Positions 55,836-64,000 of a stretch of DNA of 64,000 nt are shown one piece after another. A model generated the notes under the pieces. That model made no database searches. It had not been told where the DNA came from and worked only from the letters and a program-made list of their open reading frames with translations. Where the stretch lies: NCBI RefSeq assembly GCF_014268505.2, contig NZ_JABWQP020000006.1:179316-243315 (forward strand), written 5' to 3'. This stretch comes from Pseudomonas khorasanensis (GTDB lineage: Bacteria > Pseudomonadota > Gammaproteobacteria > Pseudomonadales > Pseudomonadaceae). The position numbers and the translations under genes were made by a program. Position 1 is the first letter of the stretch. Every line of letters starts with the position of its first letter.

Positions 55836-56737
55836 TGCGGACTCTCGTCGTCAGGATTCTGGGGGGGCGGATAATTGGGGATTTCGCCGAGGCGGCGCAG
55901 GCCGTCGAAATGCTCGGGATCGTCGAGATAGCGCAGCATCACCTGCCGCCAGACGGGATCGCCAAAAGTTTGCACATGGCCGCCGCGCGTCAGCTGCAAG
56001 ACTCGGGGCGGAGGCGCGGCCTGATAAAGGCGAATGCCGTTGGCCATGGGAACCAGCGGATCGTCGATGCTGTGGTAAATCAGCTTCGGCACACCGGTAA
56101 GCTGTGCCATCGAGTTGATCGCGCTGTCGCCGTCGGGCACCAGCCATGACAGCGGCACCTGCAACGGCCAGGTCAGCCACGAAGTGCTGAGGGCGAACTG
56201 GCCGACACTGCGATAACTGGCTGGCACGCCATCGAGCACCAGGGCCTTGAGTTGTTTTTGCCGCTCCGGATGCTGTACCAGCCAATGCACCGCCATCGCG
56301 CCGCCAAGGCTTTGACCGAGCAGCACCAGCGGCTTGCCTTTGACCTCGGGCGCCTTGTCGAGCCAGGCGAACGCGGCGTCAATGTCCTGATAAATCGCCG
56401 GCAGGCTCGGCTTGCCTTCGGACAAGCCATAGCCGCGATAGTCGACCAGCAGAACCTGATAGCCGTTTTCCGGCAACCACCAGCTTCCGCCCAGGTGCAT
56501 CGGCAGATTGCCGCCGTTGCCGTGCAGATGCAGGACAGTGCCTTTTACCTCGACGCCGGGCTTGGCCGGCAGCCACCAGGCGTTGAGTTTCAGGCCGTCG
56601 GCGGTCAAAAGCGTGACGGTGCGGTATTCGAGTTTGGCTTTGTCAGGGGTAAAGACCTGGCCCGGTTCGGGATAGAACAGCAGCGAACTGCAACCGCCGA
56701 GGGTCAGAAGCAGGCAAAGGATGCCGAGGATTCTCAT
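55832..56737 (-). CDS. Alpha/beta hydrolase lipoprotein
   Basis: Predicted esterase/lipase-like hydrolase of the YfhR/BEM46 type anchored as a lipoprotein. The 301-residue protein has the signal LGILCLLLTLGGC. VLHLHGNGGNLPMHLGGSWW forms the oxyanion region, with VDYRGYGLSEGKPS downstream. The nucleophile Ser is in LLGQSLGGAMA, and the likely acid and base are the Asp in HSIDDPLVP and His in TRGGHVQTFGDP. Substrate unknown. It precedes the small membrane protein gene in a two-gene operon. Confidence 0.85.
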   Translation of the reverse strand: MRILGILCLLLTLGGCSSLLFYPEPGQVFTPDKAKLEYRTVTLLTADGLKLNAWWLPAKPGVEVKGTVLHLHGNGGNLPMHLGGSWWLPENGYQVLLVDYRGYGLSEGKPSLPAIYQDIDAAFAWLDKAPEVKGKPLVLLGQSLGGAMAVHWLVQHPERQKQLKALVLDGVPASYRSVGQFALSTSWLTWPLQVPLSWLVPDGDSAINSMAQLTGVPKLIYHSIDDPLVPMANGIRLYQAAPPPRVLQLTRGGHVQTFGDPVWRQVMLRYLDDPEHFDGLRRLGEIPNYPPPQNPDDESPQ

Positions 56738-56781
56738 CCGGTGAAACCTCGTAAAGAAGAGAACTGAACATGAATCAAACC

Positions 56782-56871
56782 TGTGGGAGCGAGCCTGCTC
56801 GCGAAAGCGGTGTATCAGCCAACATCAATGTTAAAGGTGAAGCCGCCTTCGCGAGCAGGCTCGCTCCCACA
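56782..56871. repeat. REP pair between the hydrolase and QEGLA genes
   Basis: Two inverted halves with a 42-base middle. It ends 18 bases from the stop of the QEGLA gene. Confidence 0.9.
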
Positions 56872-56889
56872 AGGGGTTCGGTGCTGGGT

Positions 56890-58167
56890 CTAGAGGATAT
56901 TGGAGTAATCCGCCTCAATCCGGTCCAGGCTCAAATGGTTGAGGAAGTTGGAGAAGCACATCCACGCCGACAACGCATTCAGATCGCGGAACTGATCCGG
57001 CAGATATTTGGGCGCCACCACCAGACCTTCGTCGACCAACTGACGCAGCGTGCGCATGTCTTCCAGCGTGGTCTTGCCACAGAACAACAGCGGAATCTGC
57101 TCAAGCTTGCCCTTGCGCACGGCCAACTGAATATAGTTGTAAACCATGATGAAGCCCTTGAGGTAGGACAAGTCTTTGGTGAATGGCAAACCGGTCGGCG
57201 TCGAGCCACGGAACACTCGGCTGGCGTTGCCGTAGCTCTCCGCCATCTCGAAACCTTGCTCGCGGAAGAATTCGTAGACCTGTAAAAAGTCCGCGCCCTC
57301 CTCGACCATATGAATCGCACGAGTGCGGTTGGTCAGCTTGCGCAGGCGACTCGGATAGGACGCGAACGTGATGATTTCCATGAGGATCGCCAGGCCTTCC
57401 TGAGTCACCGTCGATGAGGGCGGGCCCTTGGACAGAAACGTGCAGATCGGCTGATTCAGACCGTTGAGCGTGGTGCCGACATGCACCAGGCCTTCGTGGA
57501 CTTCCAGTGCGCGCACGTCGCGGTCGTTGAACATCGCGTCGGTGCGGATCTTGATGTAGTCGGCGCCCGCTGCGGCGTCTGCGACGATGCCGTCGGACTC
57601 GAATACGCGAATGGTTTCTTCGGCCTCGCCGAACACTTTGTTGAGCCGGGTTTGCAGCAGGTGCACCGCGTCTTTGGCGGTCAGCACTTTCGGCTCGTCC
57701 TTCAGATCGCCGCGCCCGTCGATGTTGTTCAGGTAGTCGGACATCATCAGGCCCAGGTCGGCCAACGTCGGGTCACCGGCATGAAAGGCATCGGACGCCG
57801 CGCCGTAGAGTTCTTGCGAGATCAGGCCGAAATCCTCGGTGCCGCGCGCTTCGAGCATGCGCACCACCATGCGGTATTCCTTGCACATGCGCCGCATGAT
57901 CTGCCCGACCGGGTTGAACTGACCGAGCTGGCGGGTGATGTCACGCTCGATGTTCTGGAATTCCAGTTTGACCTGGCTCGAATCGAAGGACAGCGGGCGG
58001 TTGAGGTAGTAGTCGCGATCGACGGCCGGCATTTCCTTGCCTTTGGCCTTGAGAAAGCCCTTGCGCACGTTGTCGTCCCACTTGACCGCATCGAGCACGC
58101 GGATCGGTGTCTGCGCCAGCACAATGCGATCGGACAACATGCGTATCGTCTGCTGGTAATCGTCCAC
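56890..58167 (-). CDS. QEGLA-motif (DUF1704) protein, probable metallopeptidase
   Basis: 425-residue protein of the family named for flavohemoglobin expression modulation and the QEGLA motif (DUF1704). It has HEGLVH at residues 224-229, which fits the zinc-peptidase pattern HExxxH, and TQEGLAILMEI with Glu257 as a possible third ligand. As I recall, the eukaryotic members MATCAP1/2 are tubulin carboxypeptidases of this family with the same HExxxH-plus-Glu layout. The bacterial substrate is unknown. I chose GTG at 58165-58167 (VDDYQQTIRM) because AGGAG lies 6 bases upstream. Longer frames run through a repeat. Confidence 0.82.
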   Translation of the reverse strand: MDDYQQTIRMLSDRIVLAQTPIRVLDAVKWDDNVRKGFLKAKGKEMPAVDRDYYLNRPLSFDSSQVKLEFQNIERDITRQLGQFNPVGQIMRRMCKEYRMVVRMLEARGTEDFGLISQELYGAASDAFHAGDPTLADLGLMMSDYLNNIDGRGDLKDEPKVLTAKDAVHLLQTRLNKVFGEAEETIRVFESDGIVADAAAGADYIKIRTDAMFNDRDVRALEVHEGLVHVGTTLNGLNQPICTFLSKGPPSSTVTQEGLAILMEIITFASYPSRLRKLTNRTRAIHMVEEGADFLQVYEFFREQGFEMAESYGNASRVFRGSTPTGLPFTKDLSYLKGFIMVYNYIQLAVRKGKLEQIPLLFCGKTTLEDMRTLRQLVDEGLVVAPKYLPDQFRDLNALSAWMCFSNFLNHLSLDRIEADYSNIL

Positions 58168-58212
58168 CCGAAACTCCTGTAGAAAACGTGACGTGCTGAA
58201 ACTCAGTCTTTT

Positions 58213-58324
58213 GATCGTTCCCACGCTCTGCGTGGGAATGTCGCCCGGGACGCTCCGCGTCCCTTTTTGCTGCGTGACGCAGAGCGTCACAGGATGCATT
58301 CCCACGCGGAGCGAGGGAACGATC
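58213..58324. repeat. Composite inverted repeat, three hairpins
   Basis: Outer arms GATCGTTCCCACGCTCTGCG and CGCGGAGCGAGGGAACGATC pair end to end. Inside are two more hairpins, GGGACGCTCCGCGTCCC and TGACGCAGAGCGTCA. The layout is a cruciform of 112 bases between the TetR gene and the QEGLA gene. A truncated REP half follows at 58331-58345. Confidence 0.8.
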
Positions 58325-58330
58325 ATCAAC

Positions 58331-58345
58331 GGCTCGCTCCCACAG
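58331..58345. repeat. Truncated REP half
   Basis: GGCTCGCTCCCACAG, the outer end of a REP half without its palindromic core. It abuts the composite repeat. Confidence 0.6.
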
Positions 58346-58360
58346 GTGTAGCGTGAAACG

Positions 58361-59077
58361 CTAGACCGACGCCAGCACCAGGTGCATATACCGCGTCAGA
58401 ATCCCGAGCATGTCCTCTTCGGCCATGGGCTCGGCGTCGTTGAGCAGGCCCTGATATTCCATCCGTCCGATAATCGCCGTCAACACCTTGGCATCCTGCT
58501 GCGGTTCACGCGAGCCCAGCACCTGAAATAACTGGCAGGTGCCCTGCAGCAGAATCTGCTGGTGCGAGCGCACCAGAATCGCCAGACGCGGGTTGAGCAG
58601 CGCTTCCTGGCGGAACGCCTGCTCGGCCATCAGATGCTCGCGGCGATTGATCAACTGCCGGTGCACGTAATCGGCCATCAACCGCGCGATATCGTCGGCC
58701 AGTTGCGAGCGCGATTCGGGACTGCCATCGGCGCTGACCACCATGTCGCGCAGCAGGCCTTCATTGTTGATCCACAACTTGGCCATGTAGGCCGCACTGC
58801 GTTCAACGTACTGGGCGAAGGTATCGGTGAGCAGGTCATCGATATCCTTGAAGTAATACGTTGTCGCCGACAGCGGTACACCGGCCTCCGCCGCAACCGC
58901 ACGGTGACGCACGGCGCGCACGCCGTCACGCACGACAATGCGCATCGCCGCATCGAGAATGTCCTGGCGACGCTGCTCACTGCCCTGTCGGCTGGCCTTG
59001 CGACCCTGGTACTGAACACTTTCAGCGACCGCAGTGGCGATACCCGCTGCACCTTCTTGAGCTATTGCAACCATCAC
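58361..59077 (-). CDS. TetR-family transcriptional regulator
   Basis: 238-residue regulator with an extra N-terminal tail of about 30 residues before the helix-turn-helix (RRQDILDAAMRIVVRDGVRA then AVAAEAGVPLSATTYYF). The C-terminal ligand domain gives no clue to the effector. The start is GTG at 59077 or the adjacent ATG at 59074; GAGGA lies 9-12 bases before. TACA-TT-TGTA at about 59118-59127, between lysS and this gene, is a possible small operator. A similar regulator sits next to lysS in P. aeruginosa as I recall (PA3699). Confidence 0.83.
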   Translation of the reverse strand: MMVAIAQEGAAGIATAVAESVQYQGRKASRQGSEQRRQDILDAAMRIVVRDGVRAVRHRAVAAEAGVPLSATTYYFKDIDDLLTDTFAQYVERSAAYMAKLWINNEGLLRDMVVSADGSPESRSQLADDIARLMADYVHRQLINRREHLMAEQAFRQEALLNPRLAILVRSHQQILLQGTCQLFQVLGSREPQQDAKVLTAIIGRMEYQGLLNDAEPMAEEDMLGILTRYMHLVLASV

Positions 59078-59140
59078 GACAGCACTTCCTCTGCTATTCC
59101 CAAATTAACCAATCGATACATTTGTACCAGACAGGCAATA

Positions 59141-59170
59141 AAAAGCCGCCTGTTTTAAGGCGGCTTTTTA
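59141..59170 (-). terminator. Terminator of lysS
   Basis: AAAAGCCGCC, 8-base loop, GGCGGCTTTTT. A and T runs flank both sides, so it can act on either strand; 11 bases after the lysS stop. Confidence 0.8.
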
Positions 59171-59180
59171 ACTGAAACGT

Positions 59181-60683
59181 TTACGCTTGCGGTCGCATGT
59201 GCGGGAACAGGATCACATCGCGGATCGACGGCGAGTTGGTCAGCAACATCACCAGACGGTCGATACCGATGCCTTCGCCGGCCGTTGGCGGCATGCCGTA
59301 TTCCAGCGCGCGCACGAAGTCAGCGTCGTAATGCATCGCTTCGTCGTCGCCGGCGTCCTTGTCAGCTACCTGCGCCATGAAACGCTCGGCCTGATCTTCG
59401 GCGTCGTTCAACTCGGAATAGGCGTTGGCGATTTCACGGCCACCGATGAACAGCTCGAAACGGTCGGTGACGTTCGGGTTTTCGTCGTTACGACGGGCCA
59501 GCGGCGACACTTCGAACGGATACTGGGTGATGAAGTGCGGCTGTTCCAGCTTGTGCTCGACCAGTTCTTCGAAAATCATCACCTGCAACTTGCCCAGGCC
59601 TTCGAAGCCCAGCACCTTGGCGCCGGCCTTCTTGGCAATGGCGCGCGCCTTGTCGATGTCGTTCAGATCATCGGCGGTCAGCTCAGGGTTGTACTTGAGG
59701 ATCGAATCGAACACCGACAGACGCACGAACGGCTCGCCGAAGTGGAACACCTTGTCGCCGTACGGCACGTCAGTGCTGCCCAGCACCAGTTGCGCCAGCT
59801 CGCGAAACAACTCTTCGGTCAGGTCCATGTTGTCTTCGTAGTCGGCGTAGGCCTGGTAGAACTCCAACATGGTGAATTCAGGGTTGTGACGCGTCGAGAC
59901 GCCTTCGTTACGGAAGTTGCGGTTGATCTCGAAGACCTTCTCGAAACCGCCGACCACCAGACGCTTGAGGTACAGCTCTGGCGCGATACGCAGGAACATT
60001 TCCATGTCCAGCGCGTTGTGGTGGGTTTCGAACGGCTTGGCGGCGGCGCCGCCCGGGATGGTCTGGAGCATCGGCGTTTCGACTTCGAGGAAGTCGCGCT
60101 TCATCAGGAAGCTGCGGATGTGCGCGATCACTTGCGAACGCACGCGGAACGTCTGACGCACGTCTTCGTTGACGATGAGATCGACGTAGCGCTGGCGATA
60201 GCGCTGCTCGGTATCGGTCAGGCCGTGATGCTTGTCCGGCAGCGGGCGCAGCGACTTGGTCAGCAGACGCACGTTGGTCATTTCAACGTACAGGTCGCCC
60301 TTGCCGGAACGCGCCAGGGTGCCTTCGGCGGCAATGATATCGCCCATGTCCCAGGTTTTAACGGCGGCCAGAGTTTCTTCGGACAGGGTTTTACGGTTGA
60401 CGTAGACCTGGATGCGACCGGTCATGTCCTGGATCACCATGAACGAGCCACGGTTGAGCATGATGCGACCGGCAACCTTGACCGGGATTGCAGCCTCTGC
60501 CAGCTCTTCCTTGGTCTTGTCCGCGTACTGTTTCTGCAAGGCATCGCAGTAGTTGTCGCGGCGGAAGTCGTTCGGGAAGGCGTTGCCCTTGGCGCGCTCG
60601 GCAGCAAGCTTTTCCTTGCGCAGGGCGATCAGGGAGTTTTCTTCCTGTTGCAGGGCTTGCGGGTCGAGTTGTTGGTCGCTCAT
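59181..60683 (-). CDS. lysS: Lysyl-tRNA synthetase, class II
   Basis: Charges tRNA-Lys. The 500-residue protein has an N-terminal OB-fold anticodon-binding domain ([20 protein letters not shown]) and the class II core. Motif 2 lies in [20 protein letters not shown] and motif 3 in [18 protein letters not shown]. The start [13 protein letters not shown] is the family N-terminus; a longer frame to 60938 crosses into prfB. It follows prfB on the same strand, the conserved prfB-lysS order, and is ended by a strong terminator. Confidence 0.97.
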   Translation of the reverse strand: MSDQQLDPQALQQEENSLIALRKEKLAAERAKGNAFPNDFRRDNYCDALQKQYADKTKEELAEAAIPVKVAGRIMLNRGSFMVIQDMTGRIQVYVNRKTLSEETLAAVKTWDMGDIIAAEGTLARSGKGDLYVEMTNVRLLTKSLRPLPDKHHGLTDTEQRYRQRYVDLIVNEDVRQTFRVRSQVIAHIRSFLMKRDFLEVETPMLQTIPGGAAAKPFETHHNALDMEMFLRIAPELYLKRLVVGGFEKVFEINRNFRNEGVSTRHNPEFTMLEFYQAYADYEDNMDLTEELFRELAQLVLGSTDVPYGDKVFHFGEPFVRLSVFDSILKYNPELTADDLNDIDKARAIAKKAGAKVLGFEGLGKLQVMIFEELVEHKLEQPHFITQYPFEVSPLARRNDENPNVTDRFELFIGGREIANAYSELNDAEDQAERFMAQVADKDAGDDEAMHYDADFVRALEYGMPPTAGEGIGIDRLVMLLTNSPSIRDVILFPHMRPQA

Positions 60684-60735
60684 GTCTTTATGTATTCCAA
60701 TCAGGTTCGTTGCCCCCGGACCTTGCGGCCCGGGG

Positions 60736-60761
60736 ATCGCCAGCGGGCTGGCTCCTACAGG
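60736..60761. repeat. REP-like half between lysS and prfB
   Basis: ATCGCCAGCGGGCTGGCTCC then TACAGG, a single half of a related REP type with AGCGGGCTGGC as core. The rest of the gap is unremarkable. Confidence 0.5.
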
Positions 60762-60793
60762 GATCGAATCGATCGATCCTGTGTTGGCGTCTG

Positions 60794-61889
60794 TTACAGG
60801 CCCGATTTCAGGCTGGCTTCCAGGTACTCGTCGATGTCGCCGTCGAGCACCTTGTCGCAATCGCTGCGTTCGATGTTGGTGCGCAGATCCTTGATCCGCG
60901 ACGCATCGAGCACATAAGAGCGGATCTGGTGGCCCCAACCGATATCGGACTTGGTGTCTTCCAGCGCTTGCGACGCGGCGTTGCGTTTCTGCATTTCCTG
61001 CTCGTACAACTTGGCCCGCAGCATTTTCATGGCGGTGTCCTTGTTGGCGTGCTGGGAACGTTCGTTCTGGCAGCTGACCACGGTGTTGGTCGGTACGTGG
61101 GTGATACGTACGGCCGAGTCGGTGGTGTTTACGTGCTGACCACCGGCACCGGAGGAACGATAGGTGTCAATGCGCAGGTCTGCCGGGTTGATTTCGATTT
61201 CCACCTTGTCATCGATCTCGGGCGAGACGAAAACGGCGGAGAACGAGGTGTGGCGACGGTTGCCGGAGTCGAACGGGCTCTTGCGCACCAGGCGGTGCAC
61301 GCCGATCTCGGTACGCAGCCAGCCAAAGGCGTATTCGCCCTTGATGTGCACGGTCGCGCCCTTGATCCCGGCGACTTCACCGGCGGACAGTTCCATGATG
61401 GTCGCGTCGAAACCGCGTTTGTCGGCCCAGCGCAGGTACATGCGCAGCAGGATGTTGGCCCAGTCCTGCGCTTCGGTACCGCCGGAACCGGCCTGGATGT
61501 CCAGGTAGGCATTGTTCGGGTCCATTTCATGGCTGAACATGCGGCGGAATTCCAGCTTGGCCAGATTTTCCTCGAGACGGGCCAGCTCGGCGACGACATC
61601 GCCCACTGCGCCTTCGTCGTTTTCTTCGACGGCCATTTCCAGCAGGTCGCGGCAATCGGCCAGACCGCCGTTCAGTTCGTCGAGGGTGTCGACGATCTGC
61701 GCCAGCGCGGCACGCTCGCGGCCCAACTCCTGGGCGTACTCAGGTTTGTTCCAGACACTCGGATCTTCAAGCTCGCGATTGACTTCGGTCAGACGCTCAT
61801 GCTTTTGATCGTAGTCAAAGATACCCCCGAATAGTTTCGGAGCGCTCGGACAGGTCCTTGATGGTGTTCAGGATCGGGTTGATTTCCAT
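60794..61889 (-). CDS. prfB: Peptide chain release factor 2, with programmed frameshift
   Basis: Releases finished proteins at UGA and UAA. Translation begins [20 protein letters not shown] and meets an in-frame TGA after codon 24; a +1 shift continues the chain for a total of 364 residues, the normal RF2 length. The second part contains GGTEAQDW (the GGQ loop is in [12 protein letters not shown]) and the SPF stop-recognition motif in RKSPFDS. It lies 110 bases upstream of lysS and has a good -10 (TATACT). Confidence 0.96.
61814..61829 (-). promoter_or_regulatory. RF2 +1 programmed frameshift site
   Basis: On the minus strand CGGGGGTATCTTTGAC: an internal Shine-Dalgarno-like GGGGG, then CTT TGA C. 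It matches the E. coli prfB frameshift site except for the first base. Low RF2 makes ribosomes slip on CTT past the TGA, so RF2 controls its own amount. Confidence 0.95.
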
Positions 61890-61928
61890 GACGGGCAGCA
61901 CTCGTTGGCGAACTTTTGAAAGCCGGCG

Positions 61929-61957
61929 AGTATAACGTAAACAGCCTGTCGCGGCAG
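61929..61957 (-). promoter_or_regulatory. Candidate promoter of prfB-lysS
   Basis: TATACT at 61929-61934 on the minus strand, preceded by a 17-base spacer and CTGCCG. The -10 is strong, the -35 weak. The start site would be about 33 bases before prfB. Confidence 0.45.
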
Positions 61958-62001
61958 CCCGTCTGGCGGGTGTGGGGGCGATTCACTTGACACATTTCCC
62001 C

Positions 62002-62084
62002 GGTAGGAGCTGCCGGAGGCTGCGATCAGTTGACTTTGCTTTTTCAAAGATCAAAAGATCGCAGCCTTCGGCACTCCTACAGGG
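62002..62084. repeat. REP-like inverted repeat, GGAGCTGC family
   Basis: GGTAGGAGCTGCCGGAGGCT and the inverse GCCTTCGGCACTCCTACAGGG flank a core with GCGATC and GATCGC. Same family as 23221-23293. It lies between wspR and prfB. Confidence 0.75.
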
Positions 62085-62094
62085 TTCGTCGGGT

Positions 62095-63096
62095 CTATTC
62101 GATCCCCACCTGATTACGCCCGTTGTTCTTCGCCAGGTACAAACCGCGATCCGCCGCCGAAATCAGCAGCCGACAATCACTCCCAGACTGCGGCACCATG
62201 GTCGCCAGGCCGATGCTGATGGTCAGGTACGCTCCTTCGGCCGGGGTGTTGTGTGGAATCTTCAGCGCCGCCACGGTCTGGCGCAGCTTCTCCGCCAACA
62301 ACCGGGCGCCGCCCGGCGAGGTGTTCGGCAGGACCAGCACAAACTCCTCACCGCCATAGCGCGCCGGCAAGTCCGACGGCCGCGCACTGGCGTCACGGAT
62401 CGCCGTGGCAACCTTGCGCAACGCTTCGTCGCCTTCAACGTGACCAAAACTGTCGTTGTACGATTTGAAGTAATCGACATCGATCATCAGCAGTGACAAT
62501 TGAGTTTGATCCCGCAGGGAGCGGCGCCATTCGAGCTCCAGGTATTCGTCGAAGTGACGGCGATTGGACAGCCCCGTCAGACCATCGGAGTTCATCAACC
62601 GCTGCAGCACCAGATTGGTGTCCAACAGTTGCTGCTGGCTGACCCGCAATGCGCGGTACGCCGCATCACGCTGCAACAGCGTCATGTAGGAGCGCGAGTG
62701 GTAACGAATGCGCGCCACCAGTTCGATGGTGTCCGGCAGCTTGACCAGATAATCGTTTGCGCCGGCCGCGAACGCCGCGCTCTTGATCAGCGGATCCTCC
62801 TTGGTCGAGAGCACGATGATCGGGATGTCCTTGGTTGCCGGGTGATTGCGGTATTCGCGCACAAGGCTCAGGCCATCGAGGCCGGGCATTACGAGATCCT
62901 GGAGGATCACTGTCGGTTTGATCCGTACCGCCTGGGCGATGGCCTGATGGGGGTCGGAGCAGAAGTGGAAGTCGATGTTTTCTTCATTCGACAGCCCACG
63001 GCGCACGGCTTCGCCGATCATCGCCTGATCATCCACCAACAACACCATCGCGGCGTTTTCGTCGGTCTTGATACCGTCGATCTGTAAATCATGCAT
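62095..63096 (-). CDS. wspR: Diguanylate cyclase response regulator WspR
   Basis: Output of the Wsp surface-sensing pathway; makes c-di-GMP from two GTP and promotes biofilm formation. The 333-residue protein has a receiver domain (about 18-135) with phospho-acceptor Asp67 in [14 protein letters not shown] coiled linker and a GGDEF domain follow, with the active site GGEEF at 248-252. The inhibitory site RPSD (239-242) lies five residues before it, so product feedback is expected. It directly follows wspF, as in P. aeruginosa. No further wsp gene is inside the window. Confidence 0.94.
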   Translation of the reverse strand: MHDLQIDGIKTDENAAMVLLVDDQAMIGEAVRRGLSNEENIDFHFCSDPHQAIAQAVRIKPTVILQDLVMPGLDGLSLVREYRNHPATKDIPIIVLSTKEDPLIKSAAFAAGANDYLVKLPDTIELVARIRYHSRSYMTLLQRDAAYRALRVSQQQLLDTNLVLQRLMNSDGLTGLSNRRHFDEYLELEWRRSLRDQTQLSLLMIDVDYFKSYNDSFGHVEGDEALRKVATAIRDASARPSDLPARYGGEEFVLVLPNTSPGGARLLAEKLRQTVAALKIPHNTPAEGAYLTISIGLATMVPQSGSDCRLLISAADRGLYLAKNNGRNQVGIE

Positions 63097-63147
63097 GGTC
63101 TGTCACCTGCGAGCTGCGGGAGCCGGGGTTGCGAATTGACCTGTTCA

Positions 63148-64000
63148 TCAAGGAAAAATCTCCAGCAGCCGTGGCGCTATTCTTTCCAATGGGCGAATTT
63201 CCACGGCGGCATCAATGGCCGCGGCGGCCTTGGGCATGCCATATACCGCACTGCTTTGCTGATCTTGCGCGATGGTCAGATACCCCTGTTGGCGCATGAG
63301 CTTAAGCCCTTGGGCGCCATCGCGCCCCATTCCGGTCAACAAAACCCCGACCGCGTCACCGTTCCAATAACTGGCGACACTTTCGAAAAATACATCGATC
63401 GAAGGACGATAGATTTCGTTGACCGGTTCGGCGGTGTAGGCGAGCGTGCCGTTTTTCAATAATCGAATATGGTGGTTGGTGCCGGCCAGCAGCACCGCGC
63501 CGGCTTGCGGCGGCTCGCCTTCGCGGGCCAGGCGCACGTCCAGGCCACTGGCGCTGGCCAGCCATTCGGCCATGCCAGCGGCGAATACCTGATCGACGTG
63601 CTGGACCAGCACAATCGCCGCCGAAAAATCCTTGGGCAGGCCTTTGAGCAACAGCTCGAGCGCTGCCGGTCCGCCTGCGGACGAGCCGATAGCGACCAGG
63701 CGCTGACGTGACGGTGAGCTGCGAGGCGCACTTGGCGCAGGGCGCGAACGCGGCGCCTTGTCCCCGATCAGCCAGCCGATGTTAAGTATCTTGCGCAACA
63801 GGGGCGCCGCAGCCTCCTGAGCATTGCCGGCACCGATTGCCGGCGTGTCGACCACGTCCAGAGCGCCGTAGCCCATGGCTTCGAACACCCGATGTACGTT
63901 CTGCTGACGGTCGACCGTAACAATCACGATCGCGCACGGCGTCTCGGCCATGATTCGCCGGGTCGCCTCCACACCGTCCATCACCGGCATGATCAGGTCC
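63148..64000 (-). CDS. wspF: CheB-like methylesterase WspF, partial
   Basis: Removes methyl groups from the Wsp receptor and so lowers WspR activity; loss of it raises c-di-GMP. The gene is cut by the right window edge, so the N-terminus is missing. Visible are the end of the receiver domain (DLIMPVMDGVEAT, with the phosphorylated Asp at 63997-63999) and the methylesterase domain. The catalytic triad of that domain is Ser in AIGSSAGGPAALE, His in LVQHVDQVF and Asp in GMGRDGAQG. It lies 51 bases upstream of wspR. Confidence 0.94.
   Translation of the reverse strand, partial: DLIMPVMDGVEATRRIMAETPCAIVIVTVDRQQNVHRVFEAMGYGALDVVDTPAIGAGNAQEAAAPLLRKILNIGWLIGDKAPRSRPAPSAPRSSPSRQRLVAIGSSAGGPAALELLLKGLPKDFSAAIVLVQHVDQVFAAGMAEWLASASGLDVRLAREGEPPQAGAVLLAGTNHHIRLLKNGTLAYTAEPVNEIYRPSIDVFFESVASYWNGDAVGVLLTGMGRDGAQGLKLMRQQGYLTIAQDQQSSAVYGMPKAAAAIDAAVEIRPLERIAPRLLEIFP

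Noticed and set aside
59187..60917. Plus-strand frame of 576 codons opposite lysS
   Set aside because: Antisense shadow of lysS, which has all class II synthetase motifs.
60794..61726. Short RF2 of 310 residues starting [10 protein letters not shown]
   Set aside because: This is only the part after the frameshift with a chance start codon; the full gene begins at 61889.

Overview
The window is ordinary chromosome of a fluorescent Pseudomonas, most likely the P. fluorescens group. The evidence is high-GC coding, many intergenic REP hairpins of the Pseudomonas type (core GCGAGCCTGCTCGC), and a gene order that, as I remember it, follows P. aeruginosa PAO1 from about PA3640 (dnaE) to PA3703 (wspF), with a block like PA1159-PA1163 (csp, hypothetical, rlmA, dapE, ndvB) set inside it. 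No rRNA or tRNA gene, insertion sequence, prophage or CRISPR array was found.

1-16272 (minus strand) is an essential envelope and translation cluster. Read 5' to 3' it is rpsB-tsf, then pyrH-frr-uppS-cdsA-dxr-rseP-bamA-skp-lpxD-fabZ-lpxA-lpxB-rnhB-dnaE. It links ribosome output, isoprenoid carrier lipid, phospholipid, lipid A and outer-membrane protein assembly. 16646-24821 holds map, glnD, dapC, a Na+/H+ antiporter, an ArsC-like protein and dapD. 24955-32937 holds csdA-csdE, tcdA, the cyclic-glucan synthase ndvB, dapE-rlmA and a small hypothetical gene. dapC, dapD and dapE, three steps of the succinylase route to lysine, therefore lie within about 11 kb but not in one operon.

33077-46438 holds csp, plsB, a YbaY-type lipoprotein, a DUF4197 protein, a Fic enzyme that looks inserted, the mexJK-mexL efflux locus, rsmJ, a Pseudomonas-type protein with an internal repeat, and an extensin/M15-like protein. 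46441-53643 continues with a PEP-mutase-family enzyme, DUF72, tsaB, adk, ppc and a small protein resembling a ribbon-helix-helix regulator. 54022-55270 is a two-lipoprotein operon (the second gene lptF-like) behind a good match to an AlgU promoter. RseP (MucP), the protease that frees AlgU, is encoded in the same window. 55506-64000 (minus strand) has a small membrane protein with an alpha/beta hydrolase, a QEGLA-motif (DUF1704) protein with an HExxxH motif, a TetR regulator, lysS, prfB with its programmed frameshift, and wspR with part of wspF (c-di-GMP signalling).

The most interesting items are the probable metallopeptidase of the MATCAP/DUF1704 family, paired changes in the loops of several REP pairs, a structured non-coding element beside mexK, the Fic gene whose stop codon overlaps its neighbour's, and hairpins in the leaders of plsB, bamA and rpsB. 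Most of the window is otherwise conserved core genome.
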